Source: an uncultured Clostridia bacterium
Lineage (GTDB): Bacteria > Bacillota > Clostridia > TANB77 > CAG-508
Direction: 5' to 3'
Assembly (NCBI GenBank): GCA_944386145.1
Contig: CALWZZ010000004.1
Location: 1-34,021, forward strand
Length of the DNA stretch: 34,021 bases
The notes beneath the pieces were generated by a model that worked only from the letters and a program-made list of their open reading frames with translations, was not told where the DNA came from and searched no databases. The translations under genes were made by a program, and so were the position numbers. Positions 7,220-14,853 of the stretch are shown one piece after another (position 1 is the stretch's first letter; each line of letters opens with the position of its first letter).

Positions 7220-7302
7220 AATCTTCAACCTCCCTTTTCTAAAACAGGGTTTCCAAGTTTCTTGCACTATTATATATCCTTTCTCAGATTATGTCAATCA
7301 TT

Positions 7303-8307
7303 TTATCTCTGTTCTGAATTCTCTCTTATTTCTTGCTTTTCACCATATACTTTATGATAAGCTTCTTCTAATTCTCTTTTTCTAAAAGCCAAATAGTCTC
7401 TATATTTTTCTTTATATTTATCTGGTATTTCAAATTTTGTTTCTTTTTGAGCATCTAAGAAAGCTTGTTCTATATCTAATCTTTTAGTTAATTCTTCTAC
7501 ATATTTTTTAAACCATTCTTCATTCTCATATTGTCTCATAAATCCATCCAATGAAACTGTACTTCCATCATCTGTTTTTCTCATATGATTTCCTCTTTTT
7601 CCTATTTCACAGCAACAATCTAAATCATATACTGGTGCTATTCTAGCTGTTTTATCGAATTCATCTACTAGAAGTGCCCAATTATGGTTATTTTCATCTA
7701 CTTGTTTAACAAATCGATTAAAGAAAGATTGCTTTATAAATTCTCTTTTAATTTGCTCTCTATTAGCATTTGTATACCCATTTACTTCTAAATATTGTAT
7801 TATATTGTCTAACAACTGGTTGATATTTAACTCATTAATATCTGTTTCATTTTCTGCTAAAATCTCTTCTCCATGAATCAGTTCTTCGTCTTTGTCTTTA
7901 AAATCTTTTGTCACAATATATATTTGTTCATATCCTCTTGTTTTTTTCTTAGTATCTTTTTTAGCTAGGTAATAAATTGCTGATGATATTTGAAATTGTT
8001 TTGCAACCTGTGGTAATAAAATATTATTATATAGGGATTTATAATAATTTTCTAATGACAAATTTCTATAAACGTCTCCAAATGGTCTTTTAATTAATAC
8101 CATTGTTTTTCCATCACTTAATAATCTCCATCCCATACAATTAGTATATTGGCTAACATCTTTATTCGATTTCAAAAATTTATTACGTTCTAATTTAATG
8201 TATCCGTCTTCTGTCCAATTAAAATAATTTTCTTGTCCAGGTATATACTCCTCTATTTCATTTTTTTGTAAATATTTTTCATATTCTGCTTTATCTAAAA
8301 AAAACAT
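7303..8307 (-). CDS. Possible HipA/CtkA-like kinase-fold protein
   Basis: 334 aa. The C-terminal half holds a pattern like the HipA catalytic and metal loops: FVKQVDENNHNWALL, with D204 and N209 spaced as in the family's D-x4-N, then ARIAPVYDLDC with D228 in the LAPxYDL position. The glycine-rich ATP loop is not obvious, and there is no HipB-like antitoxin gene beside it. The N-terminal part (RLLSDGKTMVLIKRPFG) could form the small lobe. ATG at 8307 (8 bases after GAGG) is preferred over an in-frame GTG at 8316 that overlaps the Shine-Dalgarno. Toxicity or a substrate cannot be inferred. The fold assignment is tentative. Confidence 0.45.
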   Translation of the reverse strand: MFFLDKAEYEKYLQKNEIEEYIPGQENYFNWTEDGYIKLERNKFLKSNKDVSQYTNCMGWRLLSDGKTMVLIKRPFGDVYRNLSLENYYKSLYNNILLPQVAKQFQISSAIYYLAKKDTKKKTRGYEQIYIVTKDFKDKDEELIHGEEILAENETDINELNINQLLDNIIQYLEVNGYTNANREQIKREFIKQSFFNRFVKQVDENNHNWALLVDEFDKTARIAPVYDLDCCCEIGKRGNHMRKTDDGSTVSLDGFMRQYENEEWFKKYVEELTKRLDIEQAFLDAQKETKFEIPDKYKEKYRDYLAFRKRELEEAYHKVYGEKQEIRENSEQR

Positions 8308-8369
8308 ATCTTTCACCTCTTTTCTATTTAATCATATTTTTTTTCATATTACAATAATTCATATTTTTA

Positions 8370-8398
8370 TTGCAGTTTTTTTTATTTAATGGTATGAT
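8370..8398 (+). promoter_or_regulatory. Promoter of the HD-GYP gene
   Basis: TTGCAG (8370-8375), 17 bases, TATGAT (8393-8398) with an extended TGG just before the -10. The leader is about 90 nt. Confidence 0.55.
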
Positions 8399-8412
8399 AA
8401 TTTTGATACCAT
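8389..8412. promoter_or_regulatory. Operator-like palindrome over the -10 of the HD-GYP promoter
   Basis: ATGGTAT (8389-8395) and ATACCAT (8406-8412) form perfect 7-base inverted half-sites 17 bases apart centre to centre. They cover the -10 and start region, where a dimeric repressor would block the promoter. No regulator gene is adjacent. Confidence 0.4.
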
Positions 8413-8496
8413 AACGGTTGAAAAAAATTATAATGTTAGATATGTTAATTAAATTCTTTTTCAACTAGCTTTGTATCTTAAGAAAGGAATGATATT

Positions 8497-9444
8497 ATGA
8501 AACAACCAGAATTTGATTTTTATGATAAAACAAGTTTAAAATCATATAACTTAGATAAAACTATGCGATATCAATTAAATATGTTAGATACATTAGATGT
8601 TTTTACAAGAAAACATTCAGAAAACGTAGCAGCTTTAACTTGTAGACTTTGTGAATACTTACATTGTAACAAAGGCTTTACAGAATATTGTACAATTTGT
8701 GCATATTTGCATGATATTGGAAAATTATTCATACCACCTGCCATTTTACAGAAACCTGATAAATTGACTGATGAAGAATTTGAGGTCATGAAAAAGCATA
8801 CCACTTTAGGCTATGAAATGTGTATGAAAGATTTAAAATTAAGACCATATGCTGCTGGCCCCTTATACCATCATGAGGCCTTAAATGGAACAGGTTATCC
8901 TCAAGGACTAACCAAAAAAGATATTCCTTATGAAGGACAAATCATCCGCGTTGCTGATGAATATGACGCTATTGTAAGTAAAAGACAATATAAATCACAC
9001 GTTGGTATATCTGATACATTAAAAATTTTGATAGATGAAACTAAACCTTCTGTTACACCTGATTACTCTGGAACATTAAACCAACTTGCAGAAGAAGCAA
9101 AGTTAGGAAAAAGTAATCCTGTCATTGTGCGTACTTTATTTAAAGTCGTTATTGATGATATTGGTTATGAAATCACCTGCACACAAGGCTATTTAGAAGC
9201 TTTGACACAAGATATCAAACGTGTAAAACAGATGGAAAAATACAAAGAAAAAATGGAAAAAGCAAAAACTGAAAAAGATAGAAACTATTATTCGGAAGGA
9301 ATTAGAGTATTAGCCAAACCAGGAGAAACTGCTGAAAATATAGAACAAATACATCAAGAATATATTGAGGCATATAACACTAGAAAAGCTATTGTTGATA
9401 ATTTATATAAAGAAATTAAAATTATTAAAAAATTACATGTATAA
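8497..9444 (+). CDS. HD-GYP domain phosphohydrolase (putative c-di-GMP phosphodiesterase)
   Basis: 315 aa, soluble, with no N-terminal receiver or sensor domain. HD-GYP signatures are in order: H72-D73 in LHDIGKLFIPPAILQKPDKL, H101, H125-H126 in YHHEALNGTGYP with the GYP triad at 133-135, IPYEGQIIRVADEYDA with D154. Residues 225-315 are mostly helical and lysine-rich with coiled-coil potential. HD-GYP proteins hydrolyse cyclic di-GMP (some act on other cyclic dinucleotides); the actual substrate here is not shown. AAAGGA lies 8 bases before the ATG. It is transcribed alone from 8370 and ends at the 9446 terminator. Confidence 0.88.
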   Translation: MKQPEFDFYDKTSLKSYNLDKTMRYQLNMLDTLDVFTRKHSENVAALTCRLCEYLHCNKGFTEYCTICAYLHDIGKLFIPPAILQKPDKLTDEEFEVMKKHTTLGYEMCMKDLKLRPYAAGPLYHHEALNGTGYPQGLTKKDIPYEGQIIRVADEYDAIVSKRQYKSHVGISDTLKILIDETKPSVTPDYSGTLNQLAEEAKLGKSNPVIVRTLFKVVIDDIGYEITCTQGYLEALTQDIKRVKQMEKYKEKMEKAKTEKDRNYYSEGIRVLAKPGETAENIEQIHQEYIEAYNTRKAIVDNLYKEIKIIKKLHV

Positions 9445-9445
9445 C

Positions 9446-9482
9446 AATAAAAAGCTTTGCTTGAATAGCAAAGCTTTTTATT
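9446..9482. terminator. Bidirectional terminator between HD-GYP gene and mazF
   Basis: AATAAAAAGCTTTGCT pairs with its exact complement across a 5-base loop (9446-9461 with 9467-9482, 16 bp), A-rich on one side and T-rich on the other. It overlaps the mazF stop codon. Confidence 0.85.
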
Positions 9483-9828
9483 CTTCTAGCCCAAAGCTGA
9501 CACCTAATGCATTATTCACTTGATTAATTATCTTTTCATCATCTATATGCCCTATCTTTTCTTTTAATCTGCTTTTATCTATTGTTCTTATTTGCTCTGT
9601 CAAAACGACTGAATTATTTTTTAACCCACAACTTTCTGAGTCAATTTCTATATGTGTTGGTAATTTATTTTTCCCTGTTTGTGAAGTAATCGCTGCTGCA
9701 ATAACTGTAGGGCTATATTTATTTCCTAAATCATTTTGTATGATGAGTACTGGTCTAATTCCTCCTTGTTCAGAACCTACTACTGGGCTTAAATCTGCAT
9801 AAAACATATCTCCTCTTTTTATTATCAT
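9478..9828 (-). CDS. mazF: MazF/PemK-family endoribonuclease (EndoA-like)
   Basis: 116 aa, closely resembling Bacillus EndoA (NdoA). It begins [32 protein letters not shown] carries the catalytic Arg25, AAAITSQ carries Thr48, and [11 protein letters not shown] is typical. This family cleaves single-stranded mRNA at short sequence motifs. The ATG at 9828 follows GGGAG; an upstream in-frame TTG overlaps the SD. No MazE-like antitoxin precedes it: the next gene upstream is the GerS-like protein, with 106 bases between. The antitoxin must be elsewhere or absent. Confidence 0.93.
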   Translation of the reverse strand: MIIKRGDMFYADLSPVVGSEQGGIRPVLIIQNDLGNKYSPTVIAAAITSQTGKNKLPTHIEIDSESCGLKNNSVVLTEQIRTIDKSRLKEKIGHIDDEKIINQVNNALGVSFGLEE

Positions 9829-9934
9829 TTTTTTCACTCCCAATATTGTTATATTATCAAGTATGTGTTTTATTTTAAATATTAGTCATGTAAAGTCTTA
9901 TAGAAAGCTTTGTTTTTGCTAATTCACAGCTTTC

Positions 9935-10549
9935 TTATTGAAACTTTACTTCTCTATATAATATGTAAATTGATGTTTTTTTGCTATTGTCTTTTATTTC
10001 CATTTTTGTGGGATTTCCTGTTTCTTTGCTAATATATAATGTTCTATATTTGGTATATGGATTGTCTGTATTTTCTATATCTAAAATAATCTCTCCATTT
10101 TTTTCTTCATATTCTTGTTTTTCATTTTGTTGATATAATTCTATGAATGTATTTAAATCCATACAATTATCTGTTATATAGGCATAGTCATTATATATTT
10201 TTGTTAAATTTAATTTACTATTTTCAAGTTTTAATTCATTTTCATTTTTGATAATTTTTATGCCTTGTATATTTTCAGGTTCTAAAATTTCTTGTTCTGA
10301 TGTTTTTCCTTGTATGTATGTTTGTTTTATAACATATTTATTGGTATTTTTATTACTATTAACTTCTACTTCAATCATGGTTTCATATGAACTAATATTT
10401 AAAATATTTTCAATAATTTCTTGATTACTACTATTATTTCCAAATTTCATTTTTTTACTCTTATTGGCATAAAAAAATATAAATAAAATGAGAAGCAATA
10501 AAAAAGTACTACAAATACAAATGATTTTTATAATTTTTTTCTTATTCAA
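9935..10549 (-). CDS. Membrane-anchored GerS/LolA-like protein
   Basis: 204 aa: a basic N terminus and a transmembrane segment (about 7-27), then a beta-rich extracellular domain (NILNISSYETMIEVEVNS, YVIKQTYIQGK, KYRTLYISKETGNPTKMEI) with the look of a LolA-type barrel, as in the clostridial germination protein GerS. No lipobox cysteine is evident, so it may be anchored by the helix rather than as a lipoprotein. As I recall, C. difficile gerS lies near alr2 and mazEF, and here the next gene is mazF, which weakly supports the call. Translation starts at TTG (10549) seven bases after AGGAGG. That SD lies in the 3' arm of the hairpin that follows dusB. Confidence 0.45.
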   Translation of the reverse strand: MNKKKIIKIICICSTFLLLLILFIFFYANKSKKMKFGNNSSNQEIIENILNISSYETMIEVEVNSNKNTNKYVIKQTYIQGKTSEQEILEPENIQGIKIIKNENELKLENSKLNLTKIYNDYAYITDNCMDLNTFIELYQQNEKQEYEEKNGEIILDIENTDNPYTKYRTLYISKETGNPTKMEIKDNSKKTSIYILYREVKFQ

Positions 10550-10550
10550 A

Positions 10551-10599
10551 AAAAGCCTCCTAATACAATAGTTGATACCATTGTATTCTAAAGGCTTTT
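10551..10599 (-). terminator. dusB terminator-like hairpin containing the next gene's SD
   Basis: On the minus strand, AAAAGCCT (92-99 of the 10500s) pairs with AGGCTTTT (51-58), and ATACAATGG/TATTGTAT form an upper stem, followed by T7. The AGGAGG Shine-Dalgarno of the GerS-like gene (10556-10561) is partly in the 3' arm, and its TTG start (10547-10549) is in the T-run. The hairpin could end dusB transcription or hide the SD in read-through mRNA. Confidence 0.6.
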
Positions 10600-11562
10600 A
10601 AAATATGCTTCTATTTTATTTACTAATTCTGTTTTGGTCTCTATTTGATTTATCGAATTTCTAAATTCACTTGAATTTTTTAAATTTTTTGTGTACCACG
10701 CAATATGTTTTCTAAGTTCTTTTACTGCAATTTCTCCCTTTTCTTCTACTGCCAAATCAATTTGTTTTTTGATTACGGCTAATTTTTCACTATTTGAAGG
10801 TTCTTCCATTTGTTTACCAGTTTCTAAATAGTGGATTATTTCTTTAAATATCCAAGGTCTTCCAAAGGTGCCTCTTCCTATCATAATTCCATCTACACCA
10901 GTATATTGAAACATCTCTTCAGCAGATTTTCCGTCCACTACATCTCCATTTCCAATAACAGGAATATTTACACTTTCTTTTACCTTTTTTATAATATCCC
11001 AATCTGCTTTTCCTGTGTAAAATTCACTTCTTGTTCTTCCATGAACTGTAATAGCTGAAATTCCTACTTTTTCTGCTATTTTAGCAACTTCAACAGCTAC
11101 GATATTTTCTTTGTCCCAGCCTTTTCTAATTTTTAAAGTTACTGGTACTTGAGAGTTCTTAATTACTGCTTTCATGATATTTTCCGCTTTTTCCAAATCT
11201 AGCAAAAGCTTACTACCATCTCCGTTTTTTACAACTTTAGGTGCTGGACATCCCATATTGATATCCACAATATCTGCTATTTTACTTACATGACTTGCTG
11301 CATATGCCATACTCTCTTCATCACTGCCAAAAATTTGCATACTAATTGGTCTTTTTTCTCCATCCGTATTTAGCAAGCGTTTAGTCTTTTCATCATTATG
11401 AAACATTGCTCTAGCACTCGCCATTTCTGTACAAACCATTCCTGCACCATAATCTTTACATACAATTCGAAAAGGTCTATTAGTAACCCCTGCCATTGGT
11501 GCTAATATTAAATTATTTTCTAGCTCTACATCTCCAATTTTTAGTTTTTTAATAAACCCCAT
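10588..11562 (-). CDS. dusB: tRNA-dihydrouridine synthase (DusB type)
   Basis: FMN enzyme reducing specific uridines in tRNA. 324 aa TIM barrel plus helical tail. Motifs: LAPMAGVTNRPFR (FMN loop), DINMGCPAPKVVKNGDGSKL with the catalytic cysteine in GCPAPK, ITVHGRTRSEFYTGKADW, IPVIGNGDV, and GIMIGRGTFGRPWIF. Length is normal. AAGGAG precedes the ATG. No promoter was identified with confidence in the repeat-filled gap upstream. Confidence 0.94.
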   Translation of the reverse strand: MGFIKKLKIGDVELENNLILAPMAGVTNRPFRIVCKDYGAGMVCTEMASARAMFHNDEKTKRLLNTDGEKRPISMQIFGSDEESMAYAASHVSKIADIVDINMGCPAPKVVKNGDGSKLLLDLEKAENIMKAVIKNSQVPVTLKIRKGWDKENIVAVEVAKIAEKVGISAITVHGRTRSEFYTGKADWDIIKKVKESVNIPVIGNGDVVDGKSAEEMFQYTGVDGIMIGRGTFGRPWIFKEIIHYLETGKQMEEPSNSEKLAVIKKQIDLAVEEKGEIAVKELRKHIAWYTKNLKNSSEFRNSINQIETKTELVNKIEAYFKSL

Positions 11563-11593
11563 TTTCTCTCCTTCTTATAAATTATAATTAATA

Positions 11594-11611
11594 TCACAAT
11601 CACAATCACAA
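11594..11611. repeat. Short tandem repeat, three copies of TCACAA
   Basis: Three exact head-to-tail hexamers about 30 bases upstream of the dusB start. No function is suggested by the sequence. Confidence 0.7.
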
Positions 11612-11628
11612 TTAAACATTTTTTTATC

Positions 11629-11703
11629 AGCCGAAAGATATATTATCATATTTTGTAATGCCAGCCATTTAATGAATAAAATATGATAATATACCTTTTG
11701 GCT
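11629..11703. repeat. 26-bp inverted repeat between dusB and structured element
   Basis: The left arm (11629-11654) starts AGCCGAAAG and the right arm (11678-11703) ends CTTTTGGCT. Twenty-three of 26 positions are complementary, with a 23-base loop. A T5 run follows on the plus strand only, although no + strand gene ends here. The whole of 11563-11896 is made of this palindrome, the hexamer repeat and element copy 2. Confidence 0.65.
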
Positions 11704-11733
11704 TTTTATAAATAATGTGAATTTTAGTATTAT

Positions 11734-11904
11734 GACAAATTTCACTTCTTTGAAAACTTTCTTTCTATCTTTTAATTTAACTATATTTATTTAAGTTTTC
11801 AAAGAAGCGTAAAGATTTGTCGACGCGAAAAATTGCTATGCAATTTTTCTGTGCAACGAAACTTATACAATAATAGGAAAAAATAATTTTTTCCTATTAT
11901 TGTA
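11734..11904 (-). repeat. Three-stem structured element, copy 2 (after rodA)
   Basis: Homologous to 5551-5723, same orientation and near-equal length. P1: 19-bp perfect palindrome (11866-11884 with 11886-11904) containing TACAATAATAGGAAA; the rodA stop codon lies inside it. P2: 10-bp hairpin (11827-11836 with 11840-11849) whose loop-closing pair is C-G here and T-A in copy 1. P3: outer stem 11734-11740 with 11815-11821, and a 15-bp inner stem CTTCTTTGAAAACTT (11745-11759 with 11793-11807). The inner stem sequence differs from copy 1 but is fully paired. Loop bases AAATAAATATAGT resemble copy 1. Confidence 0.75.
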
Positions 11905-13003
11905 CAAAGATGGTCTTTTGTCTTTTTCCACTAATATTTAGCAAAATTCCGATAAATATAAAGTTGGTAATTAGTGAACTTCCTCCATAACTAATAAATG
12001 GAAGCGGTACACCTGTTATTGGTAATAATCCCATAACCATTCCAACATTTTCTAATACATGGAATAACAATACACCTGTAATTCCCATAGCTATCAAAGA
12101 ACCTGCCTTATCCTTTGCAGTTTTTGCAATATAGATACATTTTGTTATTAGATAAACATATAACAAAATGATACCTCCTGCTACTATAAAGCCCATTTCT
12201 TCTCCAATAACAGAATAGATAAAGTCAGTCGTTTTGGGATATAAAAATCCTAATTGTGTTTGGTTACCTTTTAACAGTCCCATTCCAGTTAATCCTCCAG
12301 AACCAATCGCAATTTTGGATTGAATGATATTATACCCTGCTCCTCTTGGGTCTGATTCTGGATTTAAAAATACATCTATTCTAGATTTGGCATGTTCTGG
12401 TAAAATAAAATTATATAATAATGGAACTGCAATCACAATTAATAAAATCGTTCCTATAATGTATTTTTTGTCTAAACCTGCTGAAAACAGCATAAGTGCC
12501 ATTGCTACTATATATGCCAATGCTGTTCCATAATCTGGTTGCATAACAATTAATAATACTGGTAATCCCACAACTGCTAATGCTAATAGTAATCTCGTTA
12601 CTCTATTAATTTCATCTTGTCCTTTACGCTGTATTTTGATAATTGTATATGTTAAAAATAATATAACAAATATTTTATCAAATTCTCCTGGCTGAAATGA
12701 AAATCCAGCAATATTAAACCAACTTGTTGCTCCATTAATAGGAGATGTAAACAATACACCTATTAATAATACGATAAATATGCCATATAATACAGGTGAT
12801 GCTTTTAATAATAAGTTATAATCTATAAACATGACTACTACCATAGCAATAATGCTTACAACAAACCATATAATTTGTTTGGTAAACTCTTCATAATCTG
12901 TTTCTTGTGTGGCAGAAAATAATGCAACTATTCCAATAACACATAGAATAATTGCAGTAATTAAAATTCCCCACTCCATATTTTTTAATTCTCTTTTTCT
13001 CAT
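11897..13003 (-). CDS. rodA: SEDS peptidoglycan glycosyltransferase RodA
   Basis: 368 aa, about ten membrane helices. SEDS-family polymerase that works with a class B PBP to elongate the cell wall. Motifs: QPGEFDKIFVILFL, MQPDYGTALAYIVAM (catalytic Asp loop), RIDVFLNPESDPRGAGYNIIQSKIAIGSGG (in pieces), GFLYPKTTDFIYSVIGEEMG, GVPLPFISYGGSS. RodA is preferred over FtsW/SpoVE because it directly follows minD-minE, as is common in Clostridia. The ATG at 13003 has only a weak GAG-type SD. It probably belongs to the transcript from 14666-14694. Its stop codon lies inside the P1 palindrome. Confidence 0.88.
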   Translation of the reverse strand: MRKRELKNMEWGILITAIILCVIGIVALFSATQETDYEEFTKQIIWFVVSIIAMVVVMFIDYNLLLKASPVLYGIFIVLLIGVLFTSPINGATSWFNIAGFSFQPGEFDKIFVILFLTYTIIKIQRKGQDEINRVTRLLLALAVVGLPVLLIVMQPDYGTALAYIVAMALMLFSAGLDKKYIIGTILLIVIAVPLLYNFILPEHAKSRIDVFLNPESDPRGAGYNIIQSKIAIGSGGLTGMGLLKGNQTQLGFLYPKTTDFIYSVIGEEMGFIVAGGIILLYVYLITKCIYIAKTAKDKAGSLIAMGITGVLLFHVLENVGMVMGLLPITGVPLPFISYGGSSLITNFIFIGILLNISGKRQKTIFVQ

Positions 13004-13103
13004 TAAATCACTCTTTTTCTATTATTTTTTGTGTACTTACAGTAAAATAACTATAATCTCGTACGCTTAAAAAATTTTTCTCTAAGCTTGTACTATTTTT
13101 GAT

Positions 13104-13796
13104 TTAATTTTTCTTTTGTTCTGCAATTTTTTCTTTTTTATTTTCTTCTGTTTTATCTTCTTTTTTATTTACATCTTGTTTGTCATTTCTCTTTTCGTTT
13201 TGGTTTTCTGTTTTTTCTTTATCTGCATTTTTGTCTTCTTGTTTTTCATTATTTTGTTCTTTTTGCTCTATTTCATTTTGGTTACTTTTTTCTGCTTCTT
13301 TTTCTATTTCATCTTTTTTCTTATTTTCTTGTTTATCTTTATTGCTGTTCTTATTTTGCTCTACATTTTTTGCTTGTTGTTCTCTTTTTTCTTGCTTGTC
13401 TTCTTGCTTTTCTTCTTTTTGACTTTCCTTCTTATTGTCTTGCTCTTTCTTGTTGCTTTCTTCTTTATTATGTACTTGCTTTTCCATTTTTCTTGCTTCA
13501 TTTTTTATATTTAAAATTGGTATATTTGCATATAAAGCTGGAGCACCATTTGTACCATCTTCATTTTCTTTATTGGTTAGTCTTACATCTATTGCCCCTT
13601 CATCTATATCAATATATTTTTTGATTACTTCTATAATTTCTTGCTTCATTAATTCCAAGAAATCTGCTGATACATTTGCTCTGTCTTGCATAAGAACTAA
13701 ATGTAATCTTTCTTTTGCAGCTTCTTTTGAATGTGGTGCAGCTTTTTCTTCTTTTTTTCTTACTTTATTAAAGAATTTCATTATGCTTTCAAACAT
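13104..13796 (-). CDS. minE: MinE with a 130-residue charged tail
   Basis: Topological specificity factor that drives MinD off the membrane so division occurs at mid-cell. Residues 1-98 are a complete MinE: an amphipathic N terminus MFESIMKFFNK, the MinD-contact helix KERLHLVLMQDRA (29-40), and the C-terminal dimer domain through ALYANIPILNIK. Residues 99-230 are a low-complexity run of almost only K, E, N, Q and D, which no ordinary MinE (about 85-95 aa) has. The tail's coding strand is nearly all A and G. The ATG at 13796 follows GGAGGG; an in-frame TTG upstream overlaps the SD. It lies 29 bases after minD in one operon with rodA. Confidence 0.9.
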   Translation of the reverse strand: MFESIMKFFNKVRKKEEKAAPHSKEAAKERLHLVLMQDRANVSADFLELMKQEIIEVIKKYIDIDEGAIDVRLTNKENEDGTNGAPALYANIPILNIKNEARKMEKQVHNKEESNKKEQDNKKESQKEEKQEDKQEKREQQAKNVEQNKNSNKDKQENKKKDEIEKEAEKSNQNEIEQKEQNNEKQEDKNADKEKTENQNEKRNDKQDVNKKEDKTEENKKEKIAEQKKN

Positions 13797-13825
13797 TCTT
13801 CGTTTTCCCTCCAACTTTTGTTTTA

Positions 13826-14620
13826 TTATGATTTTTTAAATAATCTTTTTAATCTTGCAAAAAAACCTTTTTCTCTACCTGGAATCGTTACTTCTATTTT
13901 TTCTCCTAGTACTCTTTTTGCAATTTCAATATATGCTTTTCCAGATGGTGCTCTTCTATTTTGAATAACTGGCTCTCCTTTATTGGTTTGTGTAATGATA
14001 TATTCATCATCTGGTACAACACCAATTAAGTCAATAGATAATAAATCTACAATGTCGTCTACATCCATCATTTCGCCTTTTCTTACCATGTTTGGTCTAA
14101 TTCTATTTATAACCAATTCTGGATTTTTTATGTTTGATGACTCTAAAAGTCCAATAATTCTGTCCGCATCTCTAATAGCTGAGATTTCTGCTGTTGTTAC
14201 AACAATTGCTCTATCTGCTCCTGCAATCGCATTTTTAAAACCTTGCTCTATTCCTGCTGGACAATCTATTAATATGTAGTCAAATTCTTCTTTTAATTTG
14301 CCTACTAAATTTCTCATTTGTTCTTCATTGACTGCGCTTTTATCTCTTGTTTGAGCTGCTGGTAATAGGTATAATTCTTTAAATCGTTTATCTTTTATTA
14401 ATGCTTGTCTTAATTTACATTTTTCTTCTACAACATCAACAATATCATATACAATTCTATTTTCTAATCCCATAACAACATCTAAGTTACGAAGTCCTAT
14501 ATCTGTATCTACTAATGCGACTTTTTTTCCTTCTAATGCTAAACTTGAACCTAAATTTGCTGTTGTTGTTGTTTTTCCTACTCCACCTTTTCCTGATGTG
14601 ATAACAATTACTTCTCCCAT
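13826..14620 (-). CDS. minD: Septum-site determining ATPase MinD
   Basis: Membrane-cycling ATPase of the Min system. 264 aa. Deviant Walker A motif GKGGVGKTT (10-18, signature Lys11 and Lys16), VDTDIGLRNLDVVMGLENR switch region, DYILIDCPAGIE, and a C-terminal amphipathic membrane-targeting helix GFFARLKRLFKKS. AAGGAGG lies upstream of the ATG, and a strong promoter is at 14666-14694. minC, which usually precedes minD, is not found in this window. Confidence 0.96.
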   Translation of the reverse strand: MGEVIVITSGKGGVGKTTTTANLGSSLALEGKKVALVDTDIGLRNLDVVMGLENRIVYDIVDVVEEKCKLRQALIKDKRFKELYLLPAAQTRDKSAVNEEQMRNLVGKLKEEFDYILIDCPAGIEQGFKNAIAGADRAIVVTTAEISAIRDADRIIGLLESSNIKNPELVINRIRPNMVRKGEMMDVDDIVDLLSIDLIGVVPDDEYIITQTNKGEPVIQNRRAPSGKAYIEIAKRVLGEKIEVTIPGREKGFFARLKRLFKKS

Positions 14621-14665
14621 AATTCTCCTCCTTAGGATTTAAAAACACATATTTTTGATGTGTAT

Positions 14666-14694
14666 ATCATATAACGAAATCCATTAAATGTCAA
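14666..14694 (-). promoter_or_regulatory. Promoter of the minD-minE-rodA transcript
   Basis: TTGACA (14689-14694), 17 bases, TATGAT (14666-14671) on the minus strand. It lies 46 bases upstream of the minD ATG. The start region contains a small hairpin, ACACAT/ATGTGT. Confidence 0.65.
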
Positions 14695-14802
14695 TGATAT
14701 TTCTTGCTAAAATTACAAAAATATTGCTAAAATATTACAATTTTGTTACATAAAATTACAACGCATATACATACGGAAATACATATTTGGAAAATGCAAA
14801 AA

Positions 14803-14840
14803 TAAACAAATAATATTATGTTTTCAATATTATTTGTTTA
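14803..14840 (-). terminator. Terminator after the pseudopilin-like gene
   Basis: A 15-bp perfect stem (14803-14817 with 14826-14840) with an 8-base loop, followed on the minus strand by TTTTTGC. It separates the spoIVF-side genes from the min operon. Confidence 0.65.
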
Positions 14841-14853
14841 CCATATACAATTT

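Noticed and set aside
8308..8316. GTG start at 8316 for the HipA-like gene
   Set aside because: The GTG is part of the GAGGTG Shine-Dalgarno serving the ATG at 8307.
11590..11615. TCACAA hexamer repeat as the start of a CRISPR array
   Set aside because: Only three 6-base units without spacers.
13116..13964. Several long open frames on the + strand opposite minE and minD
   Set aside because: They are low-complexity F/L/S-rich shadows of the purine-rich minE tail, with no SD.
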